A stretch of DNA of 64,000 nt, taken from assembly GCA_021432635.1 (NCBI GenBank), contig MU270105.1, forward strand, positions 160,593 through 224,592, read 5' to 3'. The stretch comes from Thozetella sp. PMI_491 (taxonomy: Eukaryota; Ascomycota; Sordariomycetes; Chaetosphaeriales; Chaetosphaeriaceae). The position numbers and the translations under genes were made by a program. The stretch's first letter is position 1; each line of letters starts with the position of its first letter. The notes under the pieces were generated by a model that saw only the letters and a list, made by a program, of their open reading frames with translations, searched no databases and was not told where the DNA came from. Shown in pieces: positions 22,907 through 35,200 of the stretch.

Positions 22907-23648
22907 CCGCAAAGTGATGGCGATGGAGAGCTGCGTGACTGTCGGACGCCAAAGTGCACACTTAAAGGGCAACTGAGAGCATCTCATCTAATTCTCCTTC
23001 AAATTGAGCGGCAAGCCCTTGGCATATTGTTTGTGAGCATAGTTGGCCTGTCTTGCTGTGGACTACTCATAGGCAGTGCGTGTCTTGGACCTTCTTCACC
23101 TAGGGTGTGTAAGTCACAGGCAGACTGGTCAAGTTGTTTAATAGTCAGAAAATATAGAGAATGAGCAGTTTCTGGTCGAGTTGCAATCAAGGCGACGGTA
23201 TGAGGAGATCGGCATCTTGGATACTCCAACTAGTAATCCTGTATCTCCCAGGGCGTTCGGCGTGACTTGTCCAGATAAGCGCCAACTTTCTTTTGATTCT
23301 GACAGCTCACTTGTATCTTCGGCGGCAATGGCGGGTCCTCCGCCAGGCGGTCGCACCGCTAGCGCCCTAAAGCCATGGGAGGAGCGCCACGAGTTTGCTT
23401 TTGACGTTTCAAACCGTCTGCCTCTGGTCAGACTAGCTCGCATCCGAATCAGGGATCCCGGGCGTTTCTGCATGTTGGTCACCACTTGGGTGGACCAGGC
23501 GCCGTGACCGCCCCTTGCCGCCCCCAATGAGCTCCCGGCGCCGCGATGGGACGACTGACTCGCCGCCGAACCCCGCCTCGCCCTCTCCGCCGCTCTAGCT
23601 AGCAGACCCCGGATTACCACGGAACAAGAGCCCCAGCGACCCGCTACT
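22907..23648. other. Intergenic region upstream of the P450
   Basis: No coding feature is supported. An open frame on the minus strand across 23138-23698 has no recognisable domain and overlaps the P450 start, so it is treated as chance. Confidence 0.45.
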
Positions 23649-25820
23649 ATGGAGTTCCGATCACCCAGCGGAGGCACCCTCGCCGTGTTTGCCGGCATCC
23701 TGCTCTTGGCGACCTGGATCGTGGGCCGCGGGCTCGGGCGGCGCCGTGCCCCGCTCCCGCCCGGTCCGCCGAGCGAATTCCTCTTGGGCCACTACCGCGT
23801 GGTGCCGCTCGACGCATCCTTCAAACAGTACGCAAAATGGGGACGCGAGTATAGTAAGTGGAGGCCTACCCCGGGTACGGGTGCCGGCTCGGGCCCGGCA
23901 CTTTTGCCAAATCCCTCGCGGCCGCCAGCCCTAGTCGCCCGGCGGCTGCTATACCCCCCTTCTCCGTCTCCATATTCTCCGCCCGCGATGCAATGCTGAC
24001 GGCCGCGCGCTAGACTCGGATGTTCTCTTCTTCGAAACTTTCGGGACGCGTTGGATCGTCCTCAACAGCCGCAAGGCTGCTATCGAGCTGCTCGACAAGC
24101 GAGGCTCGAACTATGCGGACCGCCCGCGTTTCGTCATGTTCGAGGAGTAAGGCCTGCTTGATTGTTCCCCGGCCGTCTGATGAGTGCAATACTAATTGCC
24201 CGTCGAATCGTGTGGTAGGATGGGCTGGTCACCGACCCTGACCTGGCTGCGCTGGGGGCCCAAGTACCAGCTGCATCGCAAGACGCTGCAGCCGCCGTTC
24301 ACCAAGTCTAAGGTCGGCCAGTACGTCGGAATCCAGCGGCAGGAGGCCCTGACGTTCTGCAAGGGCGTGCTGGACCGGCCCAAAGACTGGGTCATAGCGA
24401 CGCGTCAGTTCGCCGTGGCCGTCGTGCTGCGTATCTCATACGGACTTGAGGTCGATGGGCCTACGAGCCCGTGGATCAAACTCGCCGAGAACTCGGGCAA
24501 CGCGATTGCAAAGTCCGGGGCTCCTGCAAGCTCCATCATGGATCGGTTTCCAGCTAGTAAGTTTGTCGGCATCTTGCAAACTCTCCGCGTTCAACTGTGC
24601 AGCTGCTGATGGTTGCGACTATTGACAGCCCGGCACCTGCCCGACTGGTTGCCCTTTATGGAGAGGCTCCGGTATGCCCACACCTGGCGGTGGGCGATCG
24701 AGTCGATCACAAAGCTGCCATTTGAGGCATCTATAAAGGAGATGGTAAGATAGACGGCCTCCTTGTGCGTGGCGTGGAAGCTCGCAGGAGACTGATTCCT
24801 AGTCCAGAAGATCAAGCCCGATGCAAAGTGCTTTGCGCATCAACAGCTGTCCGTACACCAGGCGAACGAAGAGAAAGGTCTAAAGAACGACTTTGGGATG
24901 GAGGACATCAAAGGTGCAGCCGCTACCATTCTCATTGCTGGGAACGATACGGTGGGTTCTGCCCGGCTTGCCACGCTGTGCGCGGCACTCTCCCGCTGAC
25001 GTGCTAGACAGACAGCGTCTACACTAATGTTGCTCGTACTGTATCTCATGCAGCACAAAGACATCCAGCGCAAGGCGCACGAGGAAATCGACCACGTCCT
25101 TGGCGGGAACCGACTGCCCGAGTGGGATGATATACCACAGCTCACATACATGAACCGTATCCTGCAAGAGACATACCGCATGAACCCTTTGTCGCCGCTC
25201 GGGATCCCGCATGCGAGCATCGCCGACGACGTCTACGAAGGTATGTTCATCCCCAAGGGCACCATAGTGTACCAGAACGTGTGGGCCATGCACCATGATG
25301 AGGCCATCTACTCGGATTCGTTCCGTTTTTGGCCCGACCGGTACCTGCCCAAGAGCGAAGGAGGCAACGGGGAGCCTCTGCCAGTCGGCAACTTTGGCTT
25401 CGGCCGACGGTAAGATGCCTCTCCTTGGACCGCGAGACCGAAATGCGAGGGATCGGCGGCGAGCCAGCTGCTCGGACACTAACAAGGGCTGGGGTGTGGT
25501 TAGGATATGCATCGGACGAAACCTTGCAGAAAATAGCCTGCTGATGGTCCTGGCCACCATGCTTGCCACTATGGACATCGATTGGCCTCCGGGCCCTGAT
25601 GGCAAACCAACGCCATTTGAGCCCGAGTGGTCCTTCAGGGGCCAAGCGTGGGTTCCCCCTGCCCGCCGTGCGGGCCTGTCTACACCGAGCTAATAGTCGG
25701 TCTAGAATCGTGCTCCCCTTCGAGGTCGGAATCACAGCGCGGTCTCCCGCGATCAAAGAGAAGCTCGACCTCGAGGTGCGTCGGCTCACTGCGGAGGGCT
25801 CGGTCCCTGCGTCATCATAG
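23649..25820 (+). CDS. Microsomal cytochrome P450
   Basis: Eight exons give 530 aa: 23649-23853, 24014-24146, 24219-24556, 24629-24744, 24808-24951, 25012-25409, 25504-25647 and 25706-25820. The N-terminal membrane anchor (about 11-28) is followed by the proline hinge PLPPGPPSEFLLG. The I-helix oxygen-activation motif is AGNDTT (about 309-313) and the ExxR motif is ETYR (365-368). PERF-like and heme-binding FGFGRRICIG segments follow, with Cys447 as the heme ligand. The closest style is that of fungal CYPs annotated as O-methylsterigmatocystin oxidoreductase-like, but that name does not predict a substrate. No polyketide synthase, NRPS or other pathway enzyme lies nearby, so a biosynthetic cluster is not supported. 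The first intron is long for this window (160 nt). Confidence 0.9.
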
Positions 25821-27177
25821 ACGGGTCCGCGTCTGCGATGTCGGAGCAGCCAATCGTAGGACCGCTCTCCCGCGTAGCATACCTATCTACCTATGCAGTG
25901 ATGCTGGCACCGACAGCGTGCCGCAGTATAGTTGCTTCGTCCTACGTAAGTATATGTCGGTAGTCGCGTAGTGAGGACGGGCGGACAGGAACTTCAGGAT
26001 AGAATGCCATACCCCCTAAAATGATTATTGAGTGAGCGATGCCCTCCCAAGAGCTTCCAGCGGCCCATGGCCCGAGGACGGTGTATTGCCCTTGCGTCTC
26101 AGTGGCCAGGCGAAGGGCGCTAAGAAGCCCGGTTCCAGGGACAAGCAAGGACGACGCTTACAAGTTATATACTGCAGCCACATTCACACCACTACAGGTG
26201 CATGTCCAAGCTATCGTTTAGAGCTGGAAGCCCCGGCCCTAGCCAGTCTGTTGCCCCACGAACACCTGTGATGCCGTTTTCTGCCAGGCGAACCCTTCGG
26301 GCCTTGGCGGGCTGATCACTGCTGCGTTGGTTGCCTCGGCCGGTCCGTGCATTCACTCTGGAATTGTCTGAGCGTGCATGAACGACTTGGCAGTGATGTC
26401 GTCCCATGCACGAAATGTTTACCGGACCTGCCCACACGGCACCCTAGCGGCCGTGCGGGCCCTGTAATCGATGACAGCTAGGAACCTGCTCTCGGCCTAG
26501 TGGGCAGCGACACGGTTCCCGGTGGCAGGGTGTGTCGTTCCCCGGCCCTGACCGGCGAGAGGGGGACGGCCCACCCACGAACTACTCCAGCCATAGCATT
26601 TCGTCATTGGCCGCTCAGGCCTCTCGGGCGACAACTGAGGCCTGCCCTTCCAGCCGCCTGTGCAGAAAGGTGTAAGCGAACAGCGAACCTGTTGGCCGCC
26701 GGCCAGAGGACTTCTGCCCTCGCGTACCGCGATATCCCAAGCAAAGAGAAGATAGGCAGTGCCAAGATGGAGTCCCCGTGCGCAGATGCAGATGCAGATT
26801 TACTTCGTGGTGAACCTGGGGAAGAAACGCCGAGTGGGTTGATCCGGCACGAGGGCCGTCCGGGGAACGACGGACATACACGCGCCGAGAGACTGACAGG
26901 CAGGGATTGAGACAAGAATCACGCTGGAGCCTGCTGCAAGTCCAGGACAAGGATGAGATGCTGAAGGTCGATGAGGGGATCTCTGGTTTAGATCGTCGAT
27001 TAGATCTCCCCGGATGCCACCTGGAATCTCTTAAGTGACAGCATACCCACAACGCCGGGGCTCCGCCATGTCCACATTGCTTTTGCTTCTCTCTGCACCG
27101 TTACCCGCATGACTACGGCCACTGTTTTGAAGTGACACGTCAAAACCACCGCCTCGGGAAGCAGCTCCATCGCAACA
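25821..27177. other. 1.36-kb intergenic region
   Basis: This lies between the P450 and the PTH11-like receptor. An open frame at 26500-26910 has no domain and atypical composition. A short ATGCAG repeat occurs near 26783-26794. Nothing is called. Confidence 0.45.
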
Positions 27178-28718
27178 ATGGACCCCACAGCAGACCACAG
27201 CGACGCCATCAGGGCCGACTGGCAGGACCAGCACCGGCAGGACGGGCTCATCGCCACGTCCGTCGTCTTTACCGTCTTGTCCGGTGAGACCGCCGCCTGC
27301 GCAGCCCACGTGGGGCTGGCAGCTTGTGTACTAGATCGCTTATGCAGGAACAGCTATTATCGTCGGCCTGCGGTGCTTCTGCCGCTTCTTCCTGATCAGG
27401 AACCATGGGGTCGACGATTACATGATGATAGGGGCCATGGTAAGCCGTTCCCTCCTCTGCGAGGCAGACGCTGCCCGAGTCGAGAAGATCCTAACAGGCC
27501 TCGCGCGAAGGTGCTCACAATTGGTTACTTGATTGACATCTTTGTCGGCCGGAACAACCACATGGGGTTCCCTGCCACCATGCTCACGCTAGATAACATG
27601 ACGGCCATTATCAAGGCCACGCTCGCCATCCAGGTTAGCTACTACACCATCATCTTCTGCATCAAGACGTCCATCTTGTTCACATATCTGCGTTTTGGTA
27701 AGCCATGTCCTTCTCGGCACGGCGGGACCTCTCCACCGCCATGAAGTGCTTAGCAGCAGCTGACCAGCCAACTTTAGCCTTGTCCCGGACATTCCGGCTC
27801 CTCTGTATTGGCACCATCGTGGTCCATACCGTCTTTTTCCTGATATGCTTCGTCGTCACCTTAGCGCAGTGCAACCCTCTCCCCAAGATGTGGGACCTCA
27901 CGGGGACGATGGAGGGCCACTGCATCAACACGACCGTCTTCTTTTACTGTCTGTTGCTCCCGGTGCCCGCACGCTACAGGATCGCTTGCTAACGCTTGGC
28001 CTGTATAGTCACGTCGTCCTTCAACATTGTCACGGACGTGTGGATCCTACTGCTTCCCATAAAGACGCTGCGGTCCATCAACCGCCCCAACCGCGAGAAG
28101 GTGGCGCTCTTTATCATATTCGGGGTCGGGACTTTTGCCACTATCGCCTCCATCGTCCGACTGCACACCATTTACACCTACACCGAGGCCGTGGACCCGT
28201 TCCAGGACTCCCTGCTCGTGAACATCTGGTCCATGATCGAAGTTAACGTCGCAATCATCTGCGCGAGCGTCCCGGCCTTGAAGCCCATCTTCAGCGGAAC
28301 CCAGCGCCGTAGGACACGCGAGGCCCGTTCCAAGGTTTCTGGGCCCTCGAACCACGTGGGAGGGAACAGCAGCTCCAAGTTGTCCAGTGGCAGCCGGTGG
28401 CAGTTCATTTTCAGTAACAGCAAGATCGCGTCAAAGAGCCACAAGTCGCAATCGAGCACTGACTCCAACCAGAGCCAGTCGGGCGACATGACCCAGATGC
28501 ATCCTTCCGGACGCGCGTTCCCACCACCACCAGAGCTCCACCCTTCGCGGTCGATGAACCGGATGGACGACGCCAGCAGCTCCGAGAGCATACTCGGATA
28601 CACTCCGATGAGCCCGCCCCCGCGAGACCATCAGATGACCTCGAGGACTGGCGATTTAGAAGCACTGGATGACCCGGGCATGAATAGCTCAGGGCCAGTT
28701 CTGGTATTACAGAAGTAG
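27178..28718 (+). CDS. PTH11-like integral membrane protein (fungal rhodopsin-like domain)
   Basis: Five exons give 421 aa: 27178-27283, 27348-27439, 27511-27697, 27778-27948 and 28009-28718. The protein has seven predicted membrane spans. The family blocks are visible: IIVGLRCFCRFFL, the HGVDDYMM motif after helix 2, YYTIIFCIKTSILFTYLRF, NIVTDVWILLLPI and NREKVALFIIFGVGTFATIASIVRL. This fold (PF20684-type) is shared with the Magnaporthe surface sensor Pth11. No CFEM domain precedes it. The cytoplasmic tail of about 130 residues is Ser-rich and basic, suiting regulation by phosphorylation. A role in sensing external cues is inferred from the family. Intron 2 uses the acceptor after GCGCGAAG at 27510 rather than the nearer AACAG, because only this keeps phase and gives GAM/VLTIGY. 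Confidence 0.88.
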
Positions 28719-29222
28719 ACGAGCGATGATGATGATTTGATGTTACCATACCCCTAAAAAGAGGAGTGGGAAACTTCCCGCCGTCTAAGCCTATCACTGG
28801 TCTGCAGTGAATTCGCCGGTGTCCCCTACTTGCTTTCTACGTTCGAGCAGGATGAAGTTCGTTCTCAAGTAGTCCCGTCGTAAATTGAGTCTTAGCATAG
28901 GAGCAGCTAACAATGCAAATACCTTCTAATTACAATACCTCGCTCCAATATTCCGAGATTTAGATCTCACTTCTTTCATCCAATGCCTCCGAGGCTAGAG
29001 CAGACGCCTCCCTGACTCATCACAAGTCTTCCTCGACGCTGCAAAATGTTTGTTTACTTGGCCCCTACTTAAAACTCGGCCCCACTTACCAACGCCAACT
29101 TGCTGGTCTGATTTTGGTTACGAACAACCATCCAAAGGATAGGGATCTAAAAGTAATTCTTTCTCTTCGATCACAGGAGCGACTGCATTGATAGGCCGAA
29201 TCTCTATGAAATTATCGCGACC
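28719..29222. other. Intergenic region
   Basis: This is the 3' flank of the receptor and the promoter of the MYND gene. Composition becomes more AT-rich here. No gene is seen. Confidence 0.45.
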
Positions 29223-31123
29223 ATGGACAACCTTCGCAGGCACTTTCGGAAACGACGTGAGCGCGTCAATGAACTAGGGTTGCGAACAATGGCCTCGAGT
29301 GACAGTCAGGAGAGTCTCACTTTTTACCCACTACACCAGCTCTCGACTATCATCACATGCACGACCGACGAATCGGTTCTTCCTTGCGGACCATTAACAG
29401 CTTCAGGGCAGCCCGTGGATGTCTCCGTTGATCGTCTTACCACTCAGAGCGCAGAGGAGGAGCAGAGGAAGAAGGAACTTGTAGGAAATGTGAGTCGAGG
29501 GGGGCTGTGCTCAATTATTAGACACTGATATCGCAGTTCCTACTCCCCGCAACCACTTTTGAAGGCTACAAGAATCGCAACAAAGCCTCAAATCCATCAA
29601 AGGATGCCGTGAAATCGGCGAAGATGACCCTGCCGACTTCCTCGGATCAGTTCATGGCACTTTCATCAAATCGGGAGCGGCTACCCTTCCACGCATTCAA
29701 CTTGACAACAAATGAAGTACCAAGCCAACTTGTGCTAGAGGCTCTCAGACCCGAGACGACTACACTACCGCCGGCCCTTCGGCCATCCGAGCCAGCTGCT
29801 TCGCCAAGCGACACAACTTCTCACTTACCAACCACAGGAGTACTGCCATTTTCACCCCGTTACGATCACCAGGCTACGACTGATGTAGATGAAACTGTAT
29901 CGACCGAGATGGAAAGCGATAATAGAGAGAAGAACAGAAATGTGGAGGAAAAGTTGGAAGAGGTCCGGAGGAAGCTGAAACGATTCGCACTCGAACCACC
30001 TGCTTCCGAGCCGGCGCTTTGCGCGACTTGTGATAAAGAAACGAAGCTCGGCTGCTCACACTGTCAAGACATCTCATACTGCTCCACAGAGTGTCAAAAG
30101 GCCGATTGGTCCTGTCATGGCATGCTGTGCTCTCAGTTTGCCATCTGTCAAGATGAGCACCGGCCGTTGCCAACCGCCGTTCGGGCGATCCTTTTTGAGC
30201 CATATGAAGACTATCCAACATTCCAGTGGCTAGAGATCGGGGATGACGAAACTTTCGATCTGTCCGAGTGGTTTCAAGGTGACAACAAAGCTGAGGCACA
30301 GCTCGTAACTAACGCGGCCCGCCGGTCTAAACCCATCGCTACGCAGCGGCTGATTAGCTTCTCAAGTCATGGCGGCTCTCCGTAGTACCGAGAACTGCCC
30401 AGGAACAAGTGCATCGACAACCTTGGTAGCACACATGGGCTCACACTCGACTGGCGCGGCCCGGTCCTCGCTGCGAGTTTCGACGGAGGCGACATCAACA
30501 TGCGTGACTTCCGCGCCATCGTGGACTACTTCCAGTCGAACCCCAAAAACATTGCCCTCGTTGACCCTTCTCGGTTCCAGGGCAACCAGATCTACGGACT
30601 ACGACTGAACTGCGACGATGCCATGGCTGAGTTTGGCGTGAGTCGCGGTGACCCGGTAATGTTAAGCGAAGACATGGTGCAGCAGCCAGCGATGCCGCCG
30701 TTCCACGAGCGATTAACCATCTTCGAGCCCATGGGCCTGTCGTTCCGTTTCCGCTGGGCGCCAGCCATACAAGCCACCCGCGGCAAGAACCGCCACTTCT
30801 TCCTCACCCACGTGAGCGCGGCGCTGGAAAAGGGTGGCATCTATCTCTCCGAGATGGAGCGGCTCCGGGGGGAAGAGCCGCCTCGCGCCGGGACTATCGT
30901 CATGTGGCGCCACGATCACCGGAGACTGCTGAGGGCGCACATCATGGCACTCGATGAGTGGATGTATAGCTATGCCACCGTGATCGCCAACAGGGATGGC
31001 CTGGTGACGAAGACGAACTTGGACTACGTGTGCACCAGGGCGAACTTTGAGTGGTTCTGGCCCGGGTTTGTCCAGGAGCAGGGGTGGAGCGATAGGAAAC
31101 TTCCGTCGCCCTTTGAGGTCTAG
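29223..31123 (+). CDS. MYND zinc-finger protein
   Basis: Exons 29223-29489, 29537-30304 and 30386-31123 give 590 aa. The MYND zinc finger lies at about 251-287. It has CATCDKETKLGCSHC, then YCSTECQKADWSCHGMLC, which supplies the full Cys/His set. The N-terminal 240 residues are polar and unrecognised. The C-terminal half (WRGPVLAASF..., MRDFRAIVDYF, RANFEWFWPGF) resembles the conserved C-terminus found in many filamentous-fungal MYND proteins of unknown function. Intron 2 (30305-30385, GTAACT...CCGTAG, 81 nt) ends exactly at an in-frame TAG. Unspliced mRNA would stop at residue 371; splicing joins AEAQL to YRELPRNKC. Protein-protein interaction through MYND is known for the family; a role here is not inferable. 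Codon use is less GC-rich than in the left cluster. Confidence 0.8.
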
Positions 31124-32237
31124 GAGGGCATATGCTACAGCACGCGCTAGCAAGACAAGAATAGAGACGGATGCTCATTTGCTGTAGCGTCCTATAGAGC
31201 TCAGCCTGTACCAAGCGCCTGGCTCCCTCAGATCCAGCTAATGGCAAGGTAGCATTTGACTACTAGCACTAATGCGCGATTGAAACTGCCTACTAAAGCA
31301 TGCATCTCGAGCCACCGACTAAAGACCTGTGTGAAGCATTTGAGTTTTTTTTCCGCGAAGGCTTAGCTATCCCATGGTACTGGGCCAAACGAGTGTGGTG
31401 GCTATTGGGTGTTCTGGCGGCCCCATTCGTTCGGGTACCTAAGGTATCCTTCTTCCTATTTCGGGAGCTCCGTCAACAAACCCCTTGATCCGGGAAACAC
31501 AAACGTTGTAGATGAAACACGCAGTCGTCTGTGCGATCGTGGAGAGGCAGCAAAAATGCTACTGGCTACGATTAAAAGTTTTCCTGCCTTCATTTCTTTT
31601 TCCTTTTTCTTCCACGCTCTGGGCGCTAGTTGAAGCTCACAGCAAGCTGTCCGCTGGCCGGAAAGTGCCGTGTGACCAGACCCTGAACCTTAAGCTTGCC
31701 AAGGCCCACCGACTTGTAGCTAGGCGGCCCTAACGCGCTCGTGGCCAGCCACAGGCTATGCTCATACGGCCAAGGCGCCAGAGACTTCTCTTGGTGAGGT
31801 TAAGCCACGTCTGCTTGCCGCTATGCTCCTGTCCAGCTGTGTCCAATCCCAGCTCGAGGGAGCGCGTCTCAGCCGCCACCATTCGCAAATGTCGGTGTCC
31901 CTTGACCAGATAGCTTCGCACCATCGTGGGACATTAGCGTTGTCTCTCAGCCGCAGTCCACCTCCCCGTAGAGTACCGAGTCGGCGGCTGCGCTTGTCGA
32001 TGTCTCGTTGTCTGGCCCATTACCCGCCCCGATGCGGCTGGCTGGGCCCAGCCTCCAACTTTCACTGCCACAGAGCGGCCATGCGCACGATCCGGAGGCC
32101 CTCGTTCCTGTATATTTCACCGTTCTCGATAATCAGAAGCTTCATTCGAGCATGCTTTGCTCTCGAAAAATCCGGAACCGCATCGGTCAAAGCTCGTTAC
32201 TTGCGGCCGTGCCTCGCGCCGCCGGTCACACAGCAAA
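31124..32237. other. 1.1-kb intergenic region
   Basis: No gene is supported. It should contain the promoter of the DUF3433 gene. The frame of that gene is open up to 32157 but without an in-frame ATG. Confidence 0.45.
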
Positions 32238-35200
32238 ATGCGAAGGCCCCCAGATCCGCACTTGCAGAGTGCTCCCTTGAATGTCGACCACAGGAACGCC
32301 GAAGAGCACGATGGGCTGCTGTTTGGCTCACGGGAGAAAGCTTCGCCGAGGAAACAGAAGGGATCCGCCACTTACAAGCCGACAGCCCTAAAGGTCCCTT
32401 TCATTGTCTGCCAGATAGTTGTTCTCTGCATTGCCATCGGGCTCGTCGCCTATGCAGAGAGGGCGATGCCCAATTCGGATAGCGACGCGAAGATCGTTGC
32501 AAGAAGACCACAACCAGCCGCGCACTATTTTCGTGCTATACAGGCCAACTTTTCCATTCCCGCCTCGCAGACGAGCACTAGCTCTGCCCAAGATTCGACA
32601 AGCTCGTCCCTAACAGAGACAAAGACAGGCTCGTCCCTAACAGAGACACAGACAGGCTTGTCGAACAGCGCGTCATCTAACATCCCTACGACCAGCGTCC
32701 GGATGAGCCAATTCGGCCCAGATGTAAGCCCATCGAGCTCCAAATCAGCAAACACCCAGCAAAGTCGGTCGAATGAAGAAACCCCATCGACGACTACGCA
32801 TTCTGGAACGGCGGTCTCGTCACAGCAGCCCCCGTTTGTCTCGACGTCATCCGATCCCCACTCGGTATCTTCTTCTTCTAGGACAGCCGATAGTTCTTTG
32901 GAGAAAAGCCGGAGCGAAATCAGTACGAGTGCGAGCACATCCGGCCAGTCTCATTCGACTTCGTTCTCGATCACAACGACAACAAGTACAGGGACAGATG
33001 GTTTCCACCGCGGGGCAGTACTCTCTACTGGTGTATCTGAGATTGTCTCCTTCTTTACGACGAACATCACCAGACCAGCCTCGACGTTCACATATACTAC
33101 AGTTTCAAGCGGGACGAGAACGACATCCCACACGGTCGCCTTCACCACAACCTCGACTGTTGTGGCCACCTCCACTTCTCTCTTAACAACCGTCAAGCCC
33201 CTGACTCTCACTAGTATCGCAACCGGGGACAAACCTACGCGTACCGGCCCGATCTCGGTCGGACAAACAACGGAAACGCACACCAGCTACTACACAACAT
33301 CCAACACCATTGTGACCACGTTTTCATCCGTGGTGGTCACCGAGGTGCCGGAGACCACCACACAAGTTGTTACTAGCACTGCCCCAGGGACTGTCTACCA
33401 GTCCGTCGGTGCAGTAACGGTCACGTACTCATATATAGCCGAGGTTACCCCAGTGCAGCAAACCCCTCAGCCGCCTACCCTCGTCACAGTTGTCGGCACA
33501 AGCATTGTGGAAGCCGAGACTTTTGTCTTCACACAGGTACTAGCTCCGCAAACCATTGTATACACCACCAATGAGGCTGTACAAACCGTGTTTACACCAC
33601 CCCCAGAGACGGTGGTCACCAGCGTTGGAGGGACACTAGTCACCTCACTCTTAGTGGTCACACCGTCCATCATGGCCCAAGCTGTTGCCATGGATGTCGT
33701 CTCCACCATTGGCGGCACTCCGGTGACGATGGTCGTGGATTCCTCTCCCACGACATTTGTGACAGTGATACAAGGGACAGTCTACACCATCACAGGCACC
33801 GTGCCGATGCGGACGGTGACCTCACTCATCGGGGGCACTGAGACCACCCTTCACGTGGTCTCGGATTCTTTCTCGGGATTTCCCATTGTCTCAAATACGG
33901 TGGTGTACGAGGATCATGGAACTCTGATAACTGCTGTCGTAGTTTCCACCTTGGATGGCCAGGCACATCGAATCGTTTCCTCCACGGTCGTGACAGAGGT
34001 GAGTACAAGCTATGATGAGTAATTCCTTCTAGAAATCCTAGTACTTTGGAAATTTTGGCTGTATTTCGATCTTGGTTAGGGAAGTCGCTAACTCGAATGG
34101 AGATTAACGGTATTCCTGTGACCGAGGTCCAGGTCACGACACTGACTGATCTCGTGTACCAACCCATAACGTACACCCGGACATACATGGTCGGAGGCAC
34201 GGAGACGAGCGAAGTGGTTGTTACGACGCCAACGGGGGGCGCCCCAATTACGTTAACCCTTGTCTCGTCCAGCGGAGGGACACTTACAACACTGACGCGG
34301 ACATTTGCACCAACCACGAGAACATCGACGAATGCAGAGACACGCACCACGACCTCGACGCCCTCGCCGACTTCGGTGTTTTCTACTAGATCTCGGTCAA
34401 CGCAAATATTCACATCGACAGCATCCGCCACCGGCACATCAACTGCAGAGAATCTGGATAAGCCGACTATCGTAACCGGGACTAAAGTCTTCGTGTGGTC
34501 GGAGTCGGACATATTCCTTGGGACATTTCTACCCACCATGCTGGCTGTCATATTGGCAATACCTCTGCGCATTATCGACCTGAACGCGAAGCTATATCAG
34601 CCCTTCCAGGCTCTGACGGCTCCCGGAGGGGCACTAGGATCGGATTCCATGACACTCGAATATTCCGGATTTATGGGATTCGTAACCCCGTTTCTAAGCC
34701 TGCTGCAGGGTCACCCTGTACCTTTTATCACGACTCTGCTTGTTGGGACCTCATCACTCGCGATCCCGCTATCTGCCGAAGCCATCAGTCTGAAAATCCA
34801 CGGAACATGCCAACTAACCACTGGTACCAACACCTGCGCGGTAGCTTTGGGCGTCAGCTTTATTCCTGCCAATATCCTCATCTGTCTGCTCGCAATTACT
34901 GTTGTGATGCTGTGTCTGCTCCTATTCCTCCTCCGGCGGTGGAATACGGGAGTTCATGCCAACCCGTGGAACATCGCCGGAATGGCTTCTCTCGCCCGCA
35001 GCCCTGCCACCAGGATACGGCAAACATCCGACAGCAGCATACGGCGGGCCGTATCTCAGAAGCAATACATGCTAGCATATTTCAAGAATAGCAAGGGACA
35101 AGATGAGTACGGCATTGTTCTAGCGGACGAATCCAGTCACGCCCTTCATGATGATGCCGGAGAAAACGATGCGGAGCCCAGTCTGTTCGATAGCGCTGCT

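Noticed and set aside
23649-25820. P450 as part of a secondary-metabolite cluster
   Set aside because: No backbone synthase, transferase, transporter or cluster regulator lies beside it.
26500-26910. 136-codon open frame between P450 and PTH11-like gene
   Set aside because: No recognisable domain and strong overlap with antisense frames.
30383-30385. In-frame TAG read as a nonsense mutation in the MYND gene
   Set aside because: The stop coincides with a good intron acceptor, and an 81-nt intron restores the conserved downstream part.
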